In this document: piece after piece, positions 37,237 to 45,161 of the stretch | Position numbering within the stretch: the first letter of the stretch is position 1 | How the letters are laid out: each line of letters starts with the position of its first letter | Origin: Psychroflexus sp. MES1-P1E | GTDB taxonomy: Bacteria > Bacteroidota > Bacteroidia > Flavobacteriales > Flavobacteriaceae | Direction: 5' to 3' | Assembly (NCBI RefSeq): GCF_002836055.1 | Contig: NZ_PJBS01000309.1 | Location: 1-64,000, forward strand | DNA length: 64,000 nt | The notes under the pieces: generated by a model | The model's database searches: none | Told to the model about the DNA's origin: nothing | The model's input: only the letters and a program-made list of their open reading frames with translations | Made by a program: the position numbers and the translations under genes

Positions 37237-37983
37237 ATGAACCGAAAAAGATTCCTGTATAGCTCTATCTTGGCTGGAATTGGACTTCAATTTCCTTTCC
37301 AAACTTTTTTTAAAACGTCTATCAATTTACAAAACATAAGCATTGAGCAAGTTCTAGGGTTAAATACCTCTCATCTTGAACCCTCTCCTATTTTATTGGA
37401 AAAAGAAACCTATAAATCCTTTTCGAAAATGCGATCTGCAGCTCTTAAAGATAATATCCATCTTCAGATTGTATCCGGTTATAGAAGCTTTTCACAACAG
37501 AAACAAATTTGGGAGAATAAATATAATCAGCTTAGTAAGACCCACTCCAGTTCTGAAGCCATTTTAGAAATTATGACCTACTCCTCCATTCCAGGAACTT
37601 CTCGACACCATTGGGGTACGGATATTGATATAATTGACCAATCTGTTCAACTTCCTGAAGAAGATATTCTCTTGGAAAAACACTACCACGGGACCGGAGT
37701 ATTTTCAAATTTAAAGATATGGATGGAGCGCTATGGAAGTGATTTTGGATTTGAGCTTGTTTATACCGATGATACTACTAGAAAAGGGTTTTTATATGAA
37801 CCTTGGCATTACTCCTTCTCCCCGTCATCCAAGAATTTTCTTAGCCTCCAAATGAAAGAAAGCTTTCAGAAATCTTGGGAAAAATTGAATTTTGATGGAA
37901 AATCGAAGATGACTCCTGAATTTATAGCCTCTTACTTTAAAAATTATGCTTTAGGAATCAATACTATTTTAATGCCATCTTAA
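37237..37983 (+). CDS. M15 family D-alanyl-D-alanine carboxypeptidase (VanY type)
   Basis: A 248-residue zinc peptidase trimming peptidoglycan stem peptides. IVSGYRSFSQQKQIW near residues 78-92, SRHHWGTDIDI near 124-134 (zinc His and Asp) and EPWHYSF near 187-193 (catalytic Glu, zinc His) are the M15B motifs. The N-terminus MNRKRFLYSSILAGIGLQFPF is a Tat-like or Sec signal without a clean twin Arg. It is expected in the periplasm. Confidence 0.88.
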   Translation: MNRKRFLYSSILAGIGLQFPFQTFFKTSINLQNISIEQVLGLNTSHLEPSPILLEKETYKSFSKMRSAALKDNIHLQIVSGYRSFSQQKQIWENKYNQLSKTHSSSEAILEIMTYSSIPGTSRHHWGTDIDIIDQSVQLPEEDILLEKHYHGTGVFSNLKIWMERYGSDFGFELVYTDDTTRKGFLYEPWHYSFSPSSKNFLSLQMKESFQKSWEKLNFDGKSKMTPEFIASYFKNYALGINTILMPS

Positions 37984-38036
37984 ACTCTCCTTACTATCTA
38001 TCAATAATTACTATTTTAGCAAAAAATAAGATCAAA

Positions 38037-39557
38037 ATGGGTAAAAAAGTCATATTAACAATATTAGACGGCTGGGGCATTTCTCCATCTAAAGAAATAT
38101 CTGCTGTAGATAAAGCTAATACCCCCTTTATGGATAGCTTATATAAGAAGTATCCACATGCTACTTTGAGAACAGATGGGCTGCACGTAGGTTTACCTGA
38201 AGGACAAATGGGAAATTCTGAAGTGGGACATATGAATCTTGGAGCTGGGCGTGTCGTTTATCAAGACTTGGCAAAAATCAATATGGCTGTAAAAAATGAT
38301 ACACTTAAAAATGAGCCTGCGCTTGAACAAGCTTTTGATTATGCCAAAAAAAATGATAAAGCCGTTCATTTTTTAGGTCTTGTGAGTGATGGAGGTGTTC
38401 ATTCACATACCGATCATTTAAGAGGTTTGGTCTCTGCGGCTGAGGAGTTTGGTATTTCTAAAAAATATGTGCATGCCTTTACAGATGGAAGAGATGTCGA
38501 TCCACATTCTGGAAAAGGATTTTTAGAAAGTTTGCTTCCACATTTTAAAAAAACGAACACTCAATTAGCCTCTGTCATTGGAAGATACTATGCGATGGAT
38601 AGGGATAAGCGATGGGAAAGAGTCGAAAAGGCTTATGACTTAATTGTTAAGGGGGAGGCTGAAACCTTTACTGAAAATCCTTTAGAAGCACTTCAGAAAA
38701 GTTATAATGACGGAGTTTCAGATGAATTCATAAAACCTATTTCTATTACCAAAAATGATAAACCTGTTGCAAAAATAAAAGAAGGGGATGTTGTGATCTT
38801 TTTCAACTTCAGGACAGATCGTGGACGCCAATTGACTCAAGCCTTAAGTCAGGAAGATTTTAAAAACTATGACATGAAGTCCATTCCCTTGTACTTCGTC
38901 ACAATGACAAAATACGACGATACCTTTAAAAATATAAACGTTGTTTTCAAAAAAGACAACATCAAAGCCACTTTAGGAGAAGTTTTAGAGCATACTGGAA
39001 AATCTCAAATAAGAGCTGCAGAAACTGAAAAGTATCCCCATGTTACCTTTTTCTTTTCCGGAGGCAGAGAAAAACCCTTTAGAGATGAAAAACGCATTAT
39101 GGTCAATTCTCCAAAAGTAGCTACTTATGACTTACAACCCGAGATGAGTGCCTACCAATTAAAAGATAAGATCGTCAAAGAAATATCTGAAAAAAGCGCA
39201 GATTTTATATGTTTAAATTTTGCTAATCCAGACATGGTCGGTCACACAGGAGATTTTGCTGCTGCTGTAAAAGCCTGTGAAACGGTTGACGAATGTCTAA
39301 AAGACGTGGTTACTGCTGCAAAAATAGAAGACTACTCAGTCATTGTTATCGCCGATCATGGTAATAGTGAAACTATGATGAATCCAGATGGATCACCAAA
39401 TACAGCACATACCACCAATCCTGTTCCTTTCATCTTAGTTGATGATGATATAACCTCCATCAAAGACGGTATATTAGGAGATATTGCTCCTACAATTCTT
39501 GACCTTATGGATATTGAAAAACCAGAATTAATGACTCAAAATTCATTGCTATCATGA
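38037..39557 (+). CDS. gpmI: 2,3-bisphosphoglycerate-independent phosphoglycerate mutase
   Basis: Glycolytic interconversion of 3- and 2-phosphoglycerate with two Mn ions. Motifs are TILDGWGIS with Asp11, GNSEVGHMNLGAGRVVYQD with catalytic Ser61, HAFTDGRDVDP near 143-153, NFRTDRGRQ near 260, and VIADHGNSE near 440. Length of 506 is standard. It starts 53 bases after the M15 gene and overlaps the thioredoxin-like gene by 4 bases. Confidence 0.96.
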   Translation: MGKKVILTILDGWGISPSKEISAVDKANTPFMDSLYKKYPHATLRTDGLHVGLPEGQMGNSEVGHMNLGAGRVVYQDLAKINMAVKNDTLKNEPALEQAFDYAKKNDKAVHFLGLVSDGGVHSHTDHLRGLVSAAEEFGISKKYVHAFTDGRDVDPHSGKGFLESLLPHFKKTNTQLASVIGRYYAMDRDKRWERVEKAYDLIVKGEAETFTENPLEALQKSYNDGVSDEFIKPISITKNDKPVAKIKEGDVVIFFNFRTDRGRQLTQALSQEDFKNYDMKSIPLYFVTMTKYDDTFKNINVVFKKDNIKATLGEVLEHTGKSQIRAAETEKYPHVTFFFSGGREKPFRDEKRIMVNSPKVATYDLQPEMSAYQLKDKIVKEISEKSADFICLNFANPDMVGHTGDFAAAVKACETVDECLKDVVTAAKIEDYSVIVIADHGNSETMMNPDGSPNTAHTTNPVPFILVDDDITSIKDGILGDIAPTILDLMDIEKPELMTQNSLLS

Positions 39558-40105
39558 AAAATATCAAATATATATTACGTGTCATCATTTTAGGATTCAT
39601 CTTCTCTAGTTTTATGTCACCTGAATCGAAACAAGACCTTCAAAATTATGAACTAATGTTAGGTGAATTTAATTTAGAGGAGTTAAAGGCAACCAAAAAC
39701 AAAGAATGGTTCACTCTGTCCTATGAAAAATATTCCCCGAATCCTGAAGCTTTAAAAAAACTTACTTCCGAAATGAAAAAAGAAAACTTTCATATAGAGG
39801 TTTATGTGGGTACGTGGTGCCCCGACAGTCAAAGAGAGTTTCCCCAATTGATCAAACTTTTAGATCAGGTTAATTTTGATATGGATAACTTGAAATTAGT
39901 AGGCGTTGATAGAGACAAAGTAGTTCCCAACCTTTCAGAAGCAGAGCGAAAAAGTTTAAATATCATGAATGTCCCAACAATTATTGTTCTTGACGAGAAT
40001 GGTAAAGAACTAAACAGATATGTTGAATTTGCTCAAGAATCACTAGAGGAAGACCTGCTGAAAATTTTGTCTAAACAAAGTTACAAACACGTCTATGACT
40101 TTTAA
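39554..40105 (+). CDS. Thioredoxin-family protein with a CPDS active site
   Basis: A 183-residue exported protein with an N-terminal hydrophobic segment (YILRVIILGFIFSSF). The thioredoxin fold starts near 80 with VYVGTWCPDSQREFPQ: Cys89-Pro-Asp-Ser92 replaces CxxC, so there is a single Cys in the active site. NVPTIIVLDENGKE near 138-151 holds the conserved cis-Pro. It could be a monothiol reductase, a peroxiredoxin-like protein or a binding protein. It is coupled to gpmI by 4 bases. Confidence 0.8.
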   Translation: MKNIKYILRVIILGFIFSSFMSPESKQDLQNYELMLGEFNLEELKATKNKEWFTLSYEKYSPNPEALKKLTSEMKKENFHIEVYVGTWCPDSQREFPQLIKLLDQVNFDMDNLKLVGVDRDKVVPNLSEAERKSLNIMNVPTIIVLDENGKELNRYVEFAQESLEEDLLKILSKQSYKHVYDF

Positions 40106-40114
40106 TTGAGTTTT

Positions 40115-40540
40115 ATGATTTCATCCAAACAACCAGTCCTAGCTATCGATTTTGATGGCACCATAGTAGATGATAAATACCCTGCTATAGGTAAGCCTAA
40201 GCTTTTCGCTTTTGAAACCCTGAAAAGGCTTCAGGAAAAAGGCTTTACACTTATTTTATGGACCTATAGAAGTGGAAGGAGCCTTCAGGAAGCCGTGGAG
40301 TTTTGCAGACAAGAGGGCATTGAATTTTATGCAGTTAATAAAAGTTATACTGAAGAAGATTATTCTGAAGACATTAGCCGAAAAATAAACGCAGATGTTT
40401 TTATAGACGATAGAAATGTCGGTGGATTTATAGGATGGGGAGCAATATATAGGGAGTTATTAGGCGAAGATGAAGAGTTAAGACAATTAAAATCTAAGAA
40501 GAAATATTTTTTTGAATCTATTTTTAAAAGAGATAAATGA
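40115..40540 (+). CDS. BT0820-type HAD family phosphatase
   Basis: A 141-residue minimal HAD protein without a cap domain. LAIDFDGTIVDDKYP near residues 9-23 is motif I (DxDGT), LILWTYRSG near 47-55 motif II, and VFIDDRNVGG near 94-103 motif IV. This pattern is that of the small BT0820-like hydrolases of Bacteroidota, with unknown substrate. The ATG at 40115 is chosen over a TTG at 40106. The end overlaps map by 4 bases. Confidence 0.82.
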   Translation: MISSKQPVLAIDFDGTIVDDKYPAIGKPKLFAFETLKRLQEKGFTLILWTYRSGRSLQEAVEFCRQEGIEFYAVNKSYTEEDYSEDISRKINADVFIDDRNVGGFIGWGAIYRELLGEDEELRQLKSKKKYFFESIFKRDK

Positions 40541-41355
40541 TTATAATAAAGACAAAAGAGGAGATAAAGCTTATGCACGAAAGTGCACAAATCGTGTCAA
40601 AAACCTTAGGAATGCTTGCAAAAGAGGTGAAACCTGGTGTTACGACCCTTCACTTAGATAATCTTGCAGAAGAATTTATAAGGGATCATGGAGCAATTCC
40701 TGGTTTTTTAGGCATGTATGACTTTCCAAATACACTTTGCATGAGCCCAAATGCTCAAGTCGTGCACGGTATCCCTAATACTAAACCTTTAAACGAAGGA
40801 GATATTATTTCTATTGATTGCGGTGCTCTGAAAAATGAATATTATGGTGATCATGCCTATACTTTTGAAGTTGGTGATGTTTCTGAAGACATAAAAAAAT
40901 TAATCCGAGTTACTAAAGAATCCCTTTATAAAGGAATAGAACAGTTTGTAAGTGGAAATCGCGTGGGAGATGTAGGCTATGCCATCCAAAAACACACTGA
41001 AAAGAATGGCTATGGAGTCGTTAGGGAGTTGGTTGGTCATGGCTTAGGAAAAACAATGCATGAAGATCCTCAAATGCCTAACTATGGTAAAAGAGGCAGA
41101 GGTAAGAAGTTTCTAGAAGGAATGACAGTCGCTATTGAACCCATGATCAATATGGGAACCAAAAGTATAAAACAATTACCAGACGGCTGGACAATACTAA
41201 CTGAAGATGGTTTACCTAGTATTCATTTCGAACATGATGTGGCTTTAGTTGATGGTATACCTAGATTACTTTCTACATTTGATTATGTTCATGAAGCTTT
41301 AGGAATAAAAACGAATGAAGAAGATCCTTTCCGACTAGACCTAGCCCAGCTGTAG
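40537..41355 (+). CDS. map: Type I methionine aminopeptidase
   Basis: Removes the initiator Met from new proteins. The five metal ligands are visible: Asp in SIDCGAL near 92, Asp in YYGDHAY near 104, His in GHGLGKTMHED near 167-177, Glu in AIEPMIN near 203 and Glu in SIHFEHDVA near 230. Length is 272. It is the last gene of the run that starts at clpP. A small hairpin at 41396-41410 follows. Confidence 0.95.
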   Translation: MIIIKTKEEIKLMHESAQIVSKTLGMLAKEVKPGVTTLHLDNLAEEFIRDHGAIPGFLGMYDFPNTLCMSPNAQVVHGIPNTKPLNEGDIISIDCGALKNEYYGDHAYTFEVGDVSEDIKKLIRVTKESLYKGIEQFVSGNRVGDVGYAIQKHTEKNGYGVVRELVGHGLGKTMHEDPQMPNYGKRGRGKKFLEGMTVAIEPMINMGTKSIKQLPDGWTILTEDGLPSIHFEHDVALVDGIPRLLSTFDYVHEALGIKTNEEDPFRLDLAQL

Positions 41356-41395
41356 GTTTTAAGCCTTAGGCTAGACAAATCATAAATAAATTTGA

Positions 41396-41425
41396 AGCTC
41401 TGAGAGAGCTAAAATTAAGTTTTTT
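41396..41425 (+). terminator. Possible terminator after map
   Basis: AGCTCT at 41396-41401 pairs with AGAGCT at 41405-41410 across a 3-base loop; a T6 run follows at about 41420-41425 after a short A-rich spacer. The spacing is loose, so termination is only possible. Confidence 0.4.
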
Positions 41426-41431
41426 GAAAAA

Positions 41432-41488
41432 TTGTTTAACTTTTAACTTGAAATTTTAAACAAAGTACATCAATATTTAATATTTTTG
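41432..41488 (+). promoter_or_regulatory. Promoter and candidate MerR-type operator of the carotenoid operon
   Basis: TATTTTTG at 41481-41488 matches the Bacteroidota -7 element TAnnTTTG, 19 bases before the regulator's ATG. Upstream is a perfect 8-bp inverted repeat, TTGTTTAA at 41432-41439 and TTAAACAA at 41456-41463, 16 bases apart. The right arm lies where the -33 element should be, and no good TTTG is present there, so a bound dimer could block or restructure the promoter. The TTTAAC half-site also recurs as ttttaac in the spacer. Confidence 0.55.
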
Positions 41489-41507
41489 GATATTGTTATA
41501 CAAAACC

Positions 41508-42407
41508 ATGGGAAACATTAAACAAAATTTCAGCATTAAAGATTTAGAATCGTTGAGCGGTATCAAAGCTCACACCATACGGATGTGGGAGAAAAGATAC
41601 GGAGTTTTAGAGCCTGAACGCACAGAAACCAATATCAGAAATTATGGAGTCACTGGACTTCAAAAGATTTTGAATATTGCGTTTTTAAATGAAAATGGGT
41701 ATAAAATTTCGAGAATCTCAAAACTTGACGATGAAGAAATTTCTGATCTTGTTCAAAGTATTACGACCAGTAAAAGTAATTACAGTCGAGCATTAAAGTC
41801 AATGAAGGTGGCAATGATGAATTTTGATCAGCCTTTATTTTTAAGAACGTATGAGAATTTACTCATCAATAAAACATTTTCTGAAATTTATGAAGATGTT
41901 TTTATCCCTTTAATGATTGAGACTGGAACGCTTTGGCAGGCGGGTACGATTACCCCTGCTCATGAGCAATTTATATCTAATCTTATAAAACAAAAGCTCT
42001 TTATCAATATTGAAAAACTTCAAAAGGAAAATGCTTCAAAAACAGATAAAGTTTTTGTCCTTTTCTTACCCGATGAAGAAATTCACGATATTGGTTTATA
42101 CTATACAAACTATGAGATTTTATCACATGGTTACAAAGTCATATTTTTAGGTCAGAGTTTACCTATGCAAGATTTAACGTATCTTTCAACTCTCTATCAA
42201 AATACTATTTTTGTGAGTTACCTTACTGTAAAGCCAGACCATATTGAACAATATTTAATAGATTTTAAAGAGCATATCTGTCCTGATGGTCGTTGTGAAT
42301 ACTGGCTATTAGGTCGTAAATCTATTGAACTTATAGAAAATAATACTAAACTACCAGAAGGCATTAGAGCCTTTAGAGATATCTCAGAACTGACACTAAA
42401 CTTATAA
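41508..42407 (+). CDS. MerR-family regulator with B12-binding-like domain (CarH/LitR type)
   Basis: A 299-residue protein from the ATG at 41508. Residues 8-75 are a MerR winged helix (FSIKDLESLSGIKAHTIR, RYGVLEPERT). Residues 95-170 resemble the four-helix cap of CarH, and 180-299 a Rossmann cobalamin-binding domain. The lower-ligand region EIHDIG keeps His193. The CarH cap motif W-x9-E-H reads W143, E153, Gln154, so the upper His is lost. In CarH-type systems the protein represses carotenoid genes in the dark. Here it heads the crt operon, one base before crtI. Light sensing by this protein is uncertain. Confidence 0.88.
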   Translation: MGNIKQNFSIKDLESLSGIKAHTIRMWEKRYGVLEPERTETNIRNYGVTGLQKILNIAFLNENGYKISRISKLDDEEISDLVQSITTSKSNYSRALKSMKVAMMNFDQPLFLRTYENLLINKTFSEIYEDVFIPLMIETGTLWQAGTITPAHEQFISNLIKQKLFINIEKLQKENASKTDKVFVLFLPDEEIHDIGLYYTNYEILSHGYKVIFLGQSLPMQDLTYLSTLYQNTIFVSYLTVKPDHIEQYLIDFKEHICPDGRCEYWLLGRKSIELIENNTKLPEGIRAFRDISELTLNL

Positions 42408-42408
42408 T

Positions 42409-43866
42409 ATGAGTAAATCAATTGCAGTCATTGGGTCTGGCTTCTCATCACTAGCTGCCGCTTGCTATTTAGCAAAAAACGGAAACAAAGTTCATCTTTT
42501 TGAAAAAAATGATAGCTTAGGTGGCAGAGCCCGTCGTTTTAAGGAACAAGGCTTCACTTTTGATATGGGCCCCTCATGGTATTGGATGCCTGATGTTTTT
42601 GAAAGATTCTTTGCAGATTTTGATAAAAAACCTTCAGATTATTACAGACTAGATAAACTTGACCCAGGTTATCAAGTCATTTTTGAAGGTGGAGAAACTA
42701 TCGAAATTGGTGATAGTTTAGATAAAATATATAAAATCTTTGATCAAGAAGAGAAAAATGGAGCCAAAAAGCTCAAAAAGTTTTTAGACCATGCTCGTAA
42801 AAATTATGACATTGCTATTAAAGATCTAGTATACAAGCCAGGAGTTTCTCCCCTTGAATTGGTTACCCTTAAAACGGTTACTAAACTTGGAGAATTTTTT
42901 AGCACCGTTGATAAGGATGTAGAAAAGGAGTTTAAAAATGAGAAACTAAAGCAAATTCTGAAATTTCCGGTATTATTCTTAGGAGCTAAGCCAAGTGAAA
43001 CCCCTTCCTTTTATAACTTTATGAATTATGCAGATTTTGGCTTAGGCACATGGCATCCGAAAGGAGGATTCCATGAAGTTGTCGCTGCCATTGCAGATTT
43101 GGCAAAATCTCTGGGAGTGGAACTTCATACCAATGCTAACATCGAAAAGATAAATGTTGAGAATCACACAGCCAAAAGCTTGAAGGTCAATGGTGAAACT
43201 AAAGCCTTCGATGTCATTTTATCTGGAGCAGATTATCATCACACAGAAACGTTGTTGGACGAAAAAGACCGTCAGTACTCAGAATCTTACTGGGAGAAAA
43301 AAGTCTTTGCGCCTTCTTCTTTGCTGTTTTATTTAGGTTTCGATAAAAAATTAGAAAACGTCAAGCATCATAATTTGTTTTTTGATGTGGATTTCGAAGC
43401 TCATGCTCAAGATATTTACACCACACCCCAATGGCCAGAAGATCCATTGTTCTACGCTAATTTTACATCCATAACAGATCCTGGAACAGCACCCGAAGGT
43501 CATGAAAATGGTTTCTTTTTAATTCCCATTGCGCCAGGGATTGAAGATACTGAGGAATTGAGAGAGGACTATTTTGACAAAATTATGACAAGGTTTGAAA
43601 CACTAACAAACCAAAGTGTTAGAAAAAATATTATATTTAAAAAATCCTATTGTGTAAACGATTTTGTCGAAGATTACAACTCGTACAAAGGTAATGCTTA
43701 TGGAATGGCTAATACTTTATTGCAAACAGCTTTTTTGAGACCGAAATTGAAAAGCAAGAAAGTAAAAAATTTATTTTTTACAGGACAACTTACCGTCCCT
43801 GGACCTGGTGTTCCACCCGCATTAATTTCGGGTAAATTGGTGTCCGAATTAATTGAGAAAAATTAA
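42409..43866 (+). CDS. crtI: Phytoene desaturase CrtI
   Basis: FAD-dependent desaturase converting phytoene to lycopene at the membrane. The 485-residue protein has the N-terminal dinucleotide fold VIGSGFSSLAAACYLAKNG (near 6-24), FEKNDSLGGRARRF and FDMGPSWYWMPDVFE. The C-terminal signature FFTGQLTVPGPGVPPALISG (near 456-475) is typical of CrtI. It is the first structural gene after the regulator. A second desaturase at 45162 is better matched to CrtD. Confidence 0.92.
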   Translation: MSKSIAVIGSGFSSLAAACYLAKNGNKVHLFEKNDSLGGRARRFKEQGFTFDMGPSWYWMPDVFERFFADFDKKPSDYYRLDKLDPGYQVIFEGGETIEIGDSLDKIYKIFDQEEKNGAKKLKKFLDHARKNYDIAIKDLVYKPGVSPLELVTLKTVTKLGEFFSTVDKDVEKEFKNEKLKQILKFPVLFLGAKPSETPSFYNFMNYADFGLGTWHPKGGFHEVVAAIADLAKSLGVELHTNANIEKINVENHTAKSLKVNGETKAFDVILSGADYHHTETLLDEKDRQYSESYWEKKVFAPSSLLFYLGFDKKLENVKHHNLFFDVDFEAHAQDIYTTPQWPEDPLFYANFTSITDPGTAPEGHENGFFLIPIAPGIEDTEELREDYFDKIMTRFETLTNQSVRKNIIFKKSYCVNDFVEDYNSYKGNAYGMANTLLQTAFLRPKLKSKKVKNLFFTGQLTVPGPGVPPALISGKLVSELIEKN

Positions 43867-43870
43867 AGGA

Positions 43871-44710
43871 ATGAAATCATTGTTCGACACTGTATCGAAA
43901 GAATGTAGCAAGGTGGTCACCCATTCTTATAGCACTTCTTTTTCTATTGCCACTAAACTCCTAGCTCCTTCCATCAGGCAAGATATTTACAACATTTATG
44001 GATTTGTAAGATTTGCAGATGAGATAGTAGATACTTTTCATGACTATGATAAGGCTATTTTGTTTAAAAAGTTTCAGGGAGATATGTACGATGCTATAGA
44101 GCATAAAATAAGTCTAAATCCAATATTAAACAGCTTTCAAGAAACCGTTCATAACTATAATATAGACGCTCATCTCTACGAATCTTTTATGGATAGTATG
44201 GAAAAAGATTTACACAAATCCAATTATCTTACCCAAGAAGAATATAAAGCCTACATCTATGGAAGTGCCGATGTAGTTGGATTGATGTGTTTAAAAGTAT
44301 TTGTAAAAGGCGATCTTGAAATGTATGAAAACCTCAAAGAGGATGCGATGAGATTGGGTTCTGCCTTTCAAAAAGTGAATTTTCTAAGAGATCTAAAAGC
44401 AGATTGTGAAGATTTAGAAAGATCTTATTTCCCTGAGGCGGACTTAACCCGTCTGGATGAAAGCACTAAAGCTTCTATCATTTCAGAAATAGATGCAGAT
44501 TTTCAAGCTGGCTTAAGAGGGATTTCAATGTTACCTGTAGAGGCTAAACTTGGGGTTTACACCGCTTATATTTATTATTCAAAATTACTGCAGAAATTAA
44601 AAAATACACCTTCGCTTGAAATCAAAAACAGGCGGATAAGAGTACCTAACTACCAAAAAGCGAGTTTACTAGCAAAATCTTACATTTCATGTAGGTTTAA
44701 TTTAGTTTGA
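43871..44710 (+). CDS. crtB: Phytoene synthase CrtB
   Basis: Joins two geranylgeranyl diphosphates to phytoene. From the ATG at 43871 (AAAGGA directly before it) the protein is 279 residues. The two Asp-rich motifs are FADEIVDTFHD (Asp50 to Asp54, DxxxD) and FLRDLKADCED near 171-181. YGSADVVGLMCL near 135-146 is also conserved. A TTG reading from 43853 would overlap crtI and adds nothing typical. It is 4 bases after crtI and 4 before crtZ. Confidence 0.93.
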   Translation: MKSLFDTVSKECSKVVTHSYSTSFSIATKLLAPSIRQDIYNIYGFVRFADEIVDTFHDYDKAILFKKFQGDMYDAIEHKISLNPILNSFQETVHNYNIDAHLYESFMDSMEKDLHKSNYLTQEEYKAYIYGSADVVGLMCLKVFVKGDLEMYENLKEDAMRLGSAFQKVNFLRDLKADCEDLERSYFPEADLTRLDESTKASIISEIDADFQAGLRGISMLPVEAKLGVYTAYIYYSKLLQKLKNTPSLEIKNRRIRVPNYQKASLLAKSYISCRFNLV

Positions 44711-44714
44711 GATT

Positions 44715-45161
44715 ATGGAGATATTGATTTGGATAGTTGTTTTTATAGCAACCTTTTTACTGATGGAATTTATGGCGTGGTTTACTCACAAATATGTTAT
44801 GCATGGTTTTCTATGGATATTACATAAGGATCATCATCGTAAAGACCATAAGAGCTGGTGGGAACGCAATGATTTATTCTTTGTATTTTACGCTGCTATA
44901 AGCATGTACTTTTTTATAATCGCACAATTTCAATTTGCGGTTGCTATTGGAGCTGGTATTGCGGGCTACGGTCTAGCTTATTTCCTTGTTCACGATATCT
45001 TTATTCACCAACGGTTTAAATTATTCAAAAAGGCAAACCACTGGTACGCTAAAGGGATACGCCGTGCCCACAAAATTCATCATAAACATTTGGGAAAAGG
45101 AGAAAGTGAATGTTTCGGAATGCTTATTCCTCCTCTAAAGTTTCTCAAAAACAAAAAATAA
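44715..45161 (+). CDS. crtZ: Beta-carotene 3-hydroxylase CrtZ
   Basis: Di-iron membrane hydroxylase adding 3-OH to a beta-ionone ring. The 148-residue protein carries the fatty-acid-hydroxylase histidine boxes: FTHKYVMHG (His25, His30), LHKDHHRKDH (His37, His40, His41), HDIFIH near 94-99, and AHKIHHKHLG near 125-134. Membrane helices surround them. It is 4 bases after crtB and immediately followed by crtD. Confidence 0.93.
   Translation: MEILIWIVVFIATFLLMEFMAWFTHKYVMHGFLWILHKDHHRKDHKSWWERNDLFFVFYAAISMYFFIIAQFQFAVAIGAGIAGYGLAYFLVHDIFIHQRFKLFKKANHWYAKGIRRAHKIHHKHLGKGESECFGMLIPPLKFLKNKK

Noticed and set aside
41341-41374. CTAGCC...GGCTAG inverted repeat at the end of map
   Set aside because: Half of it is coding and the arms are only 6 bp with a 22-base loop; likely chance.
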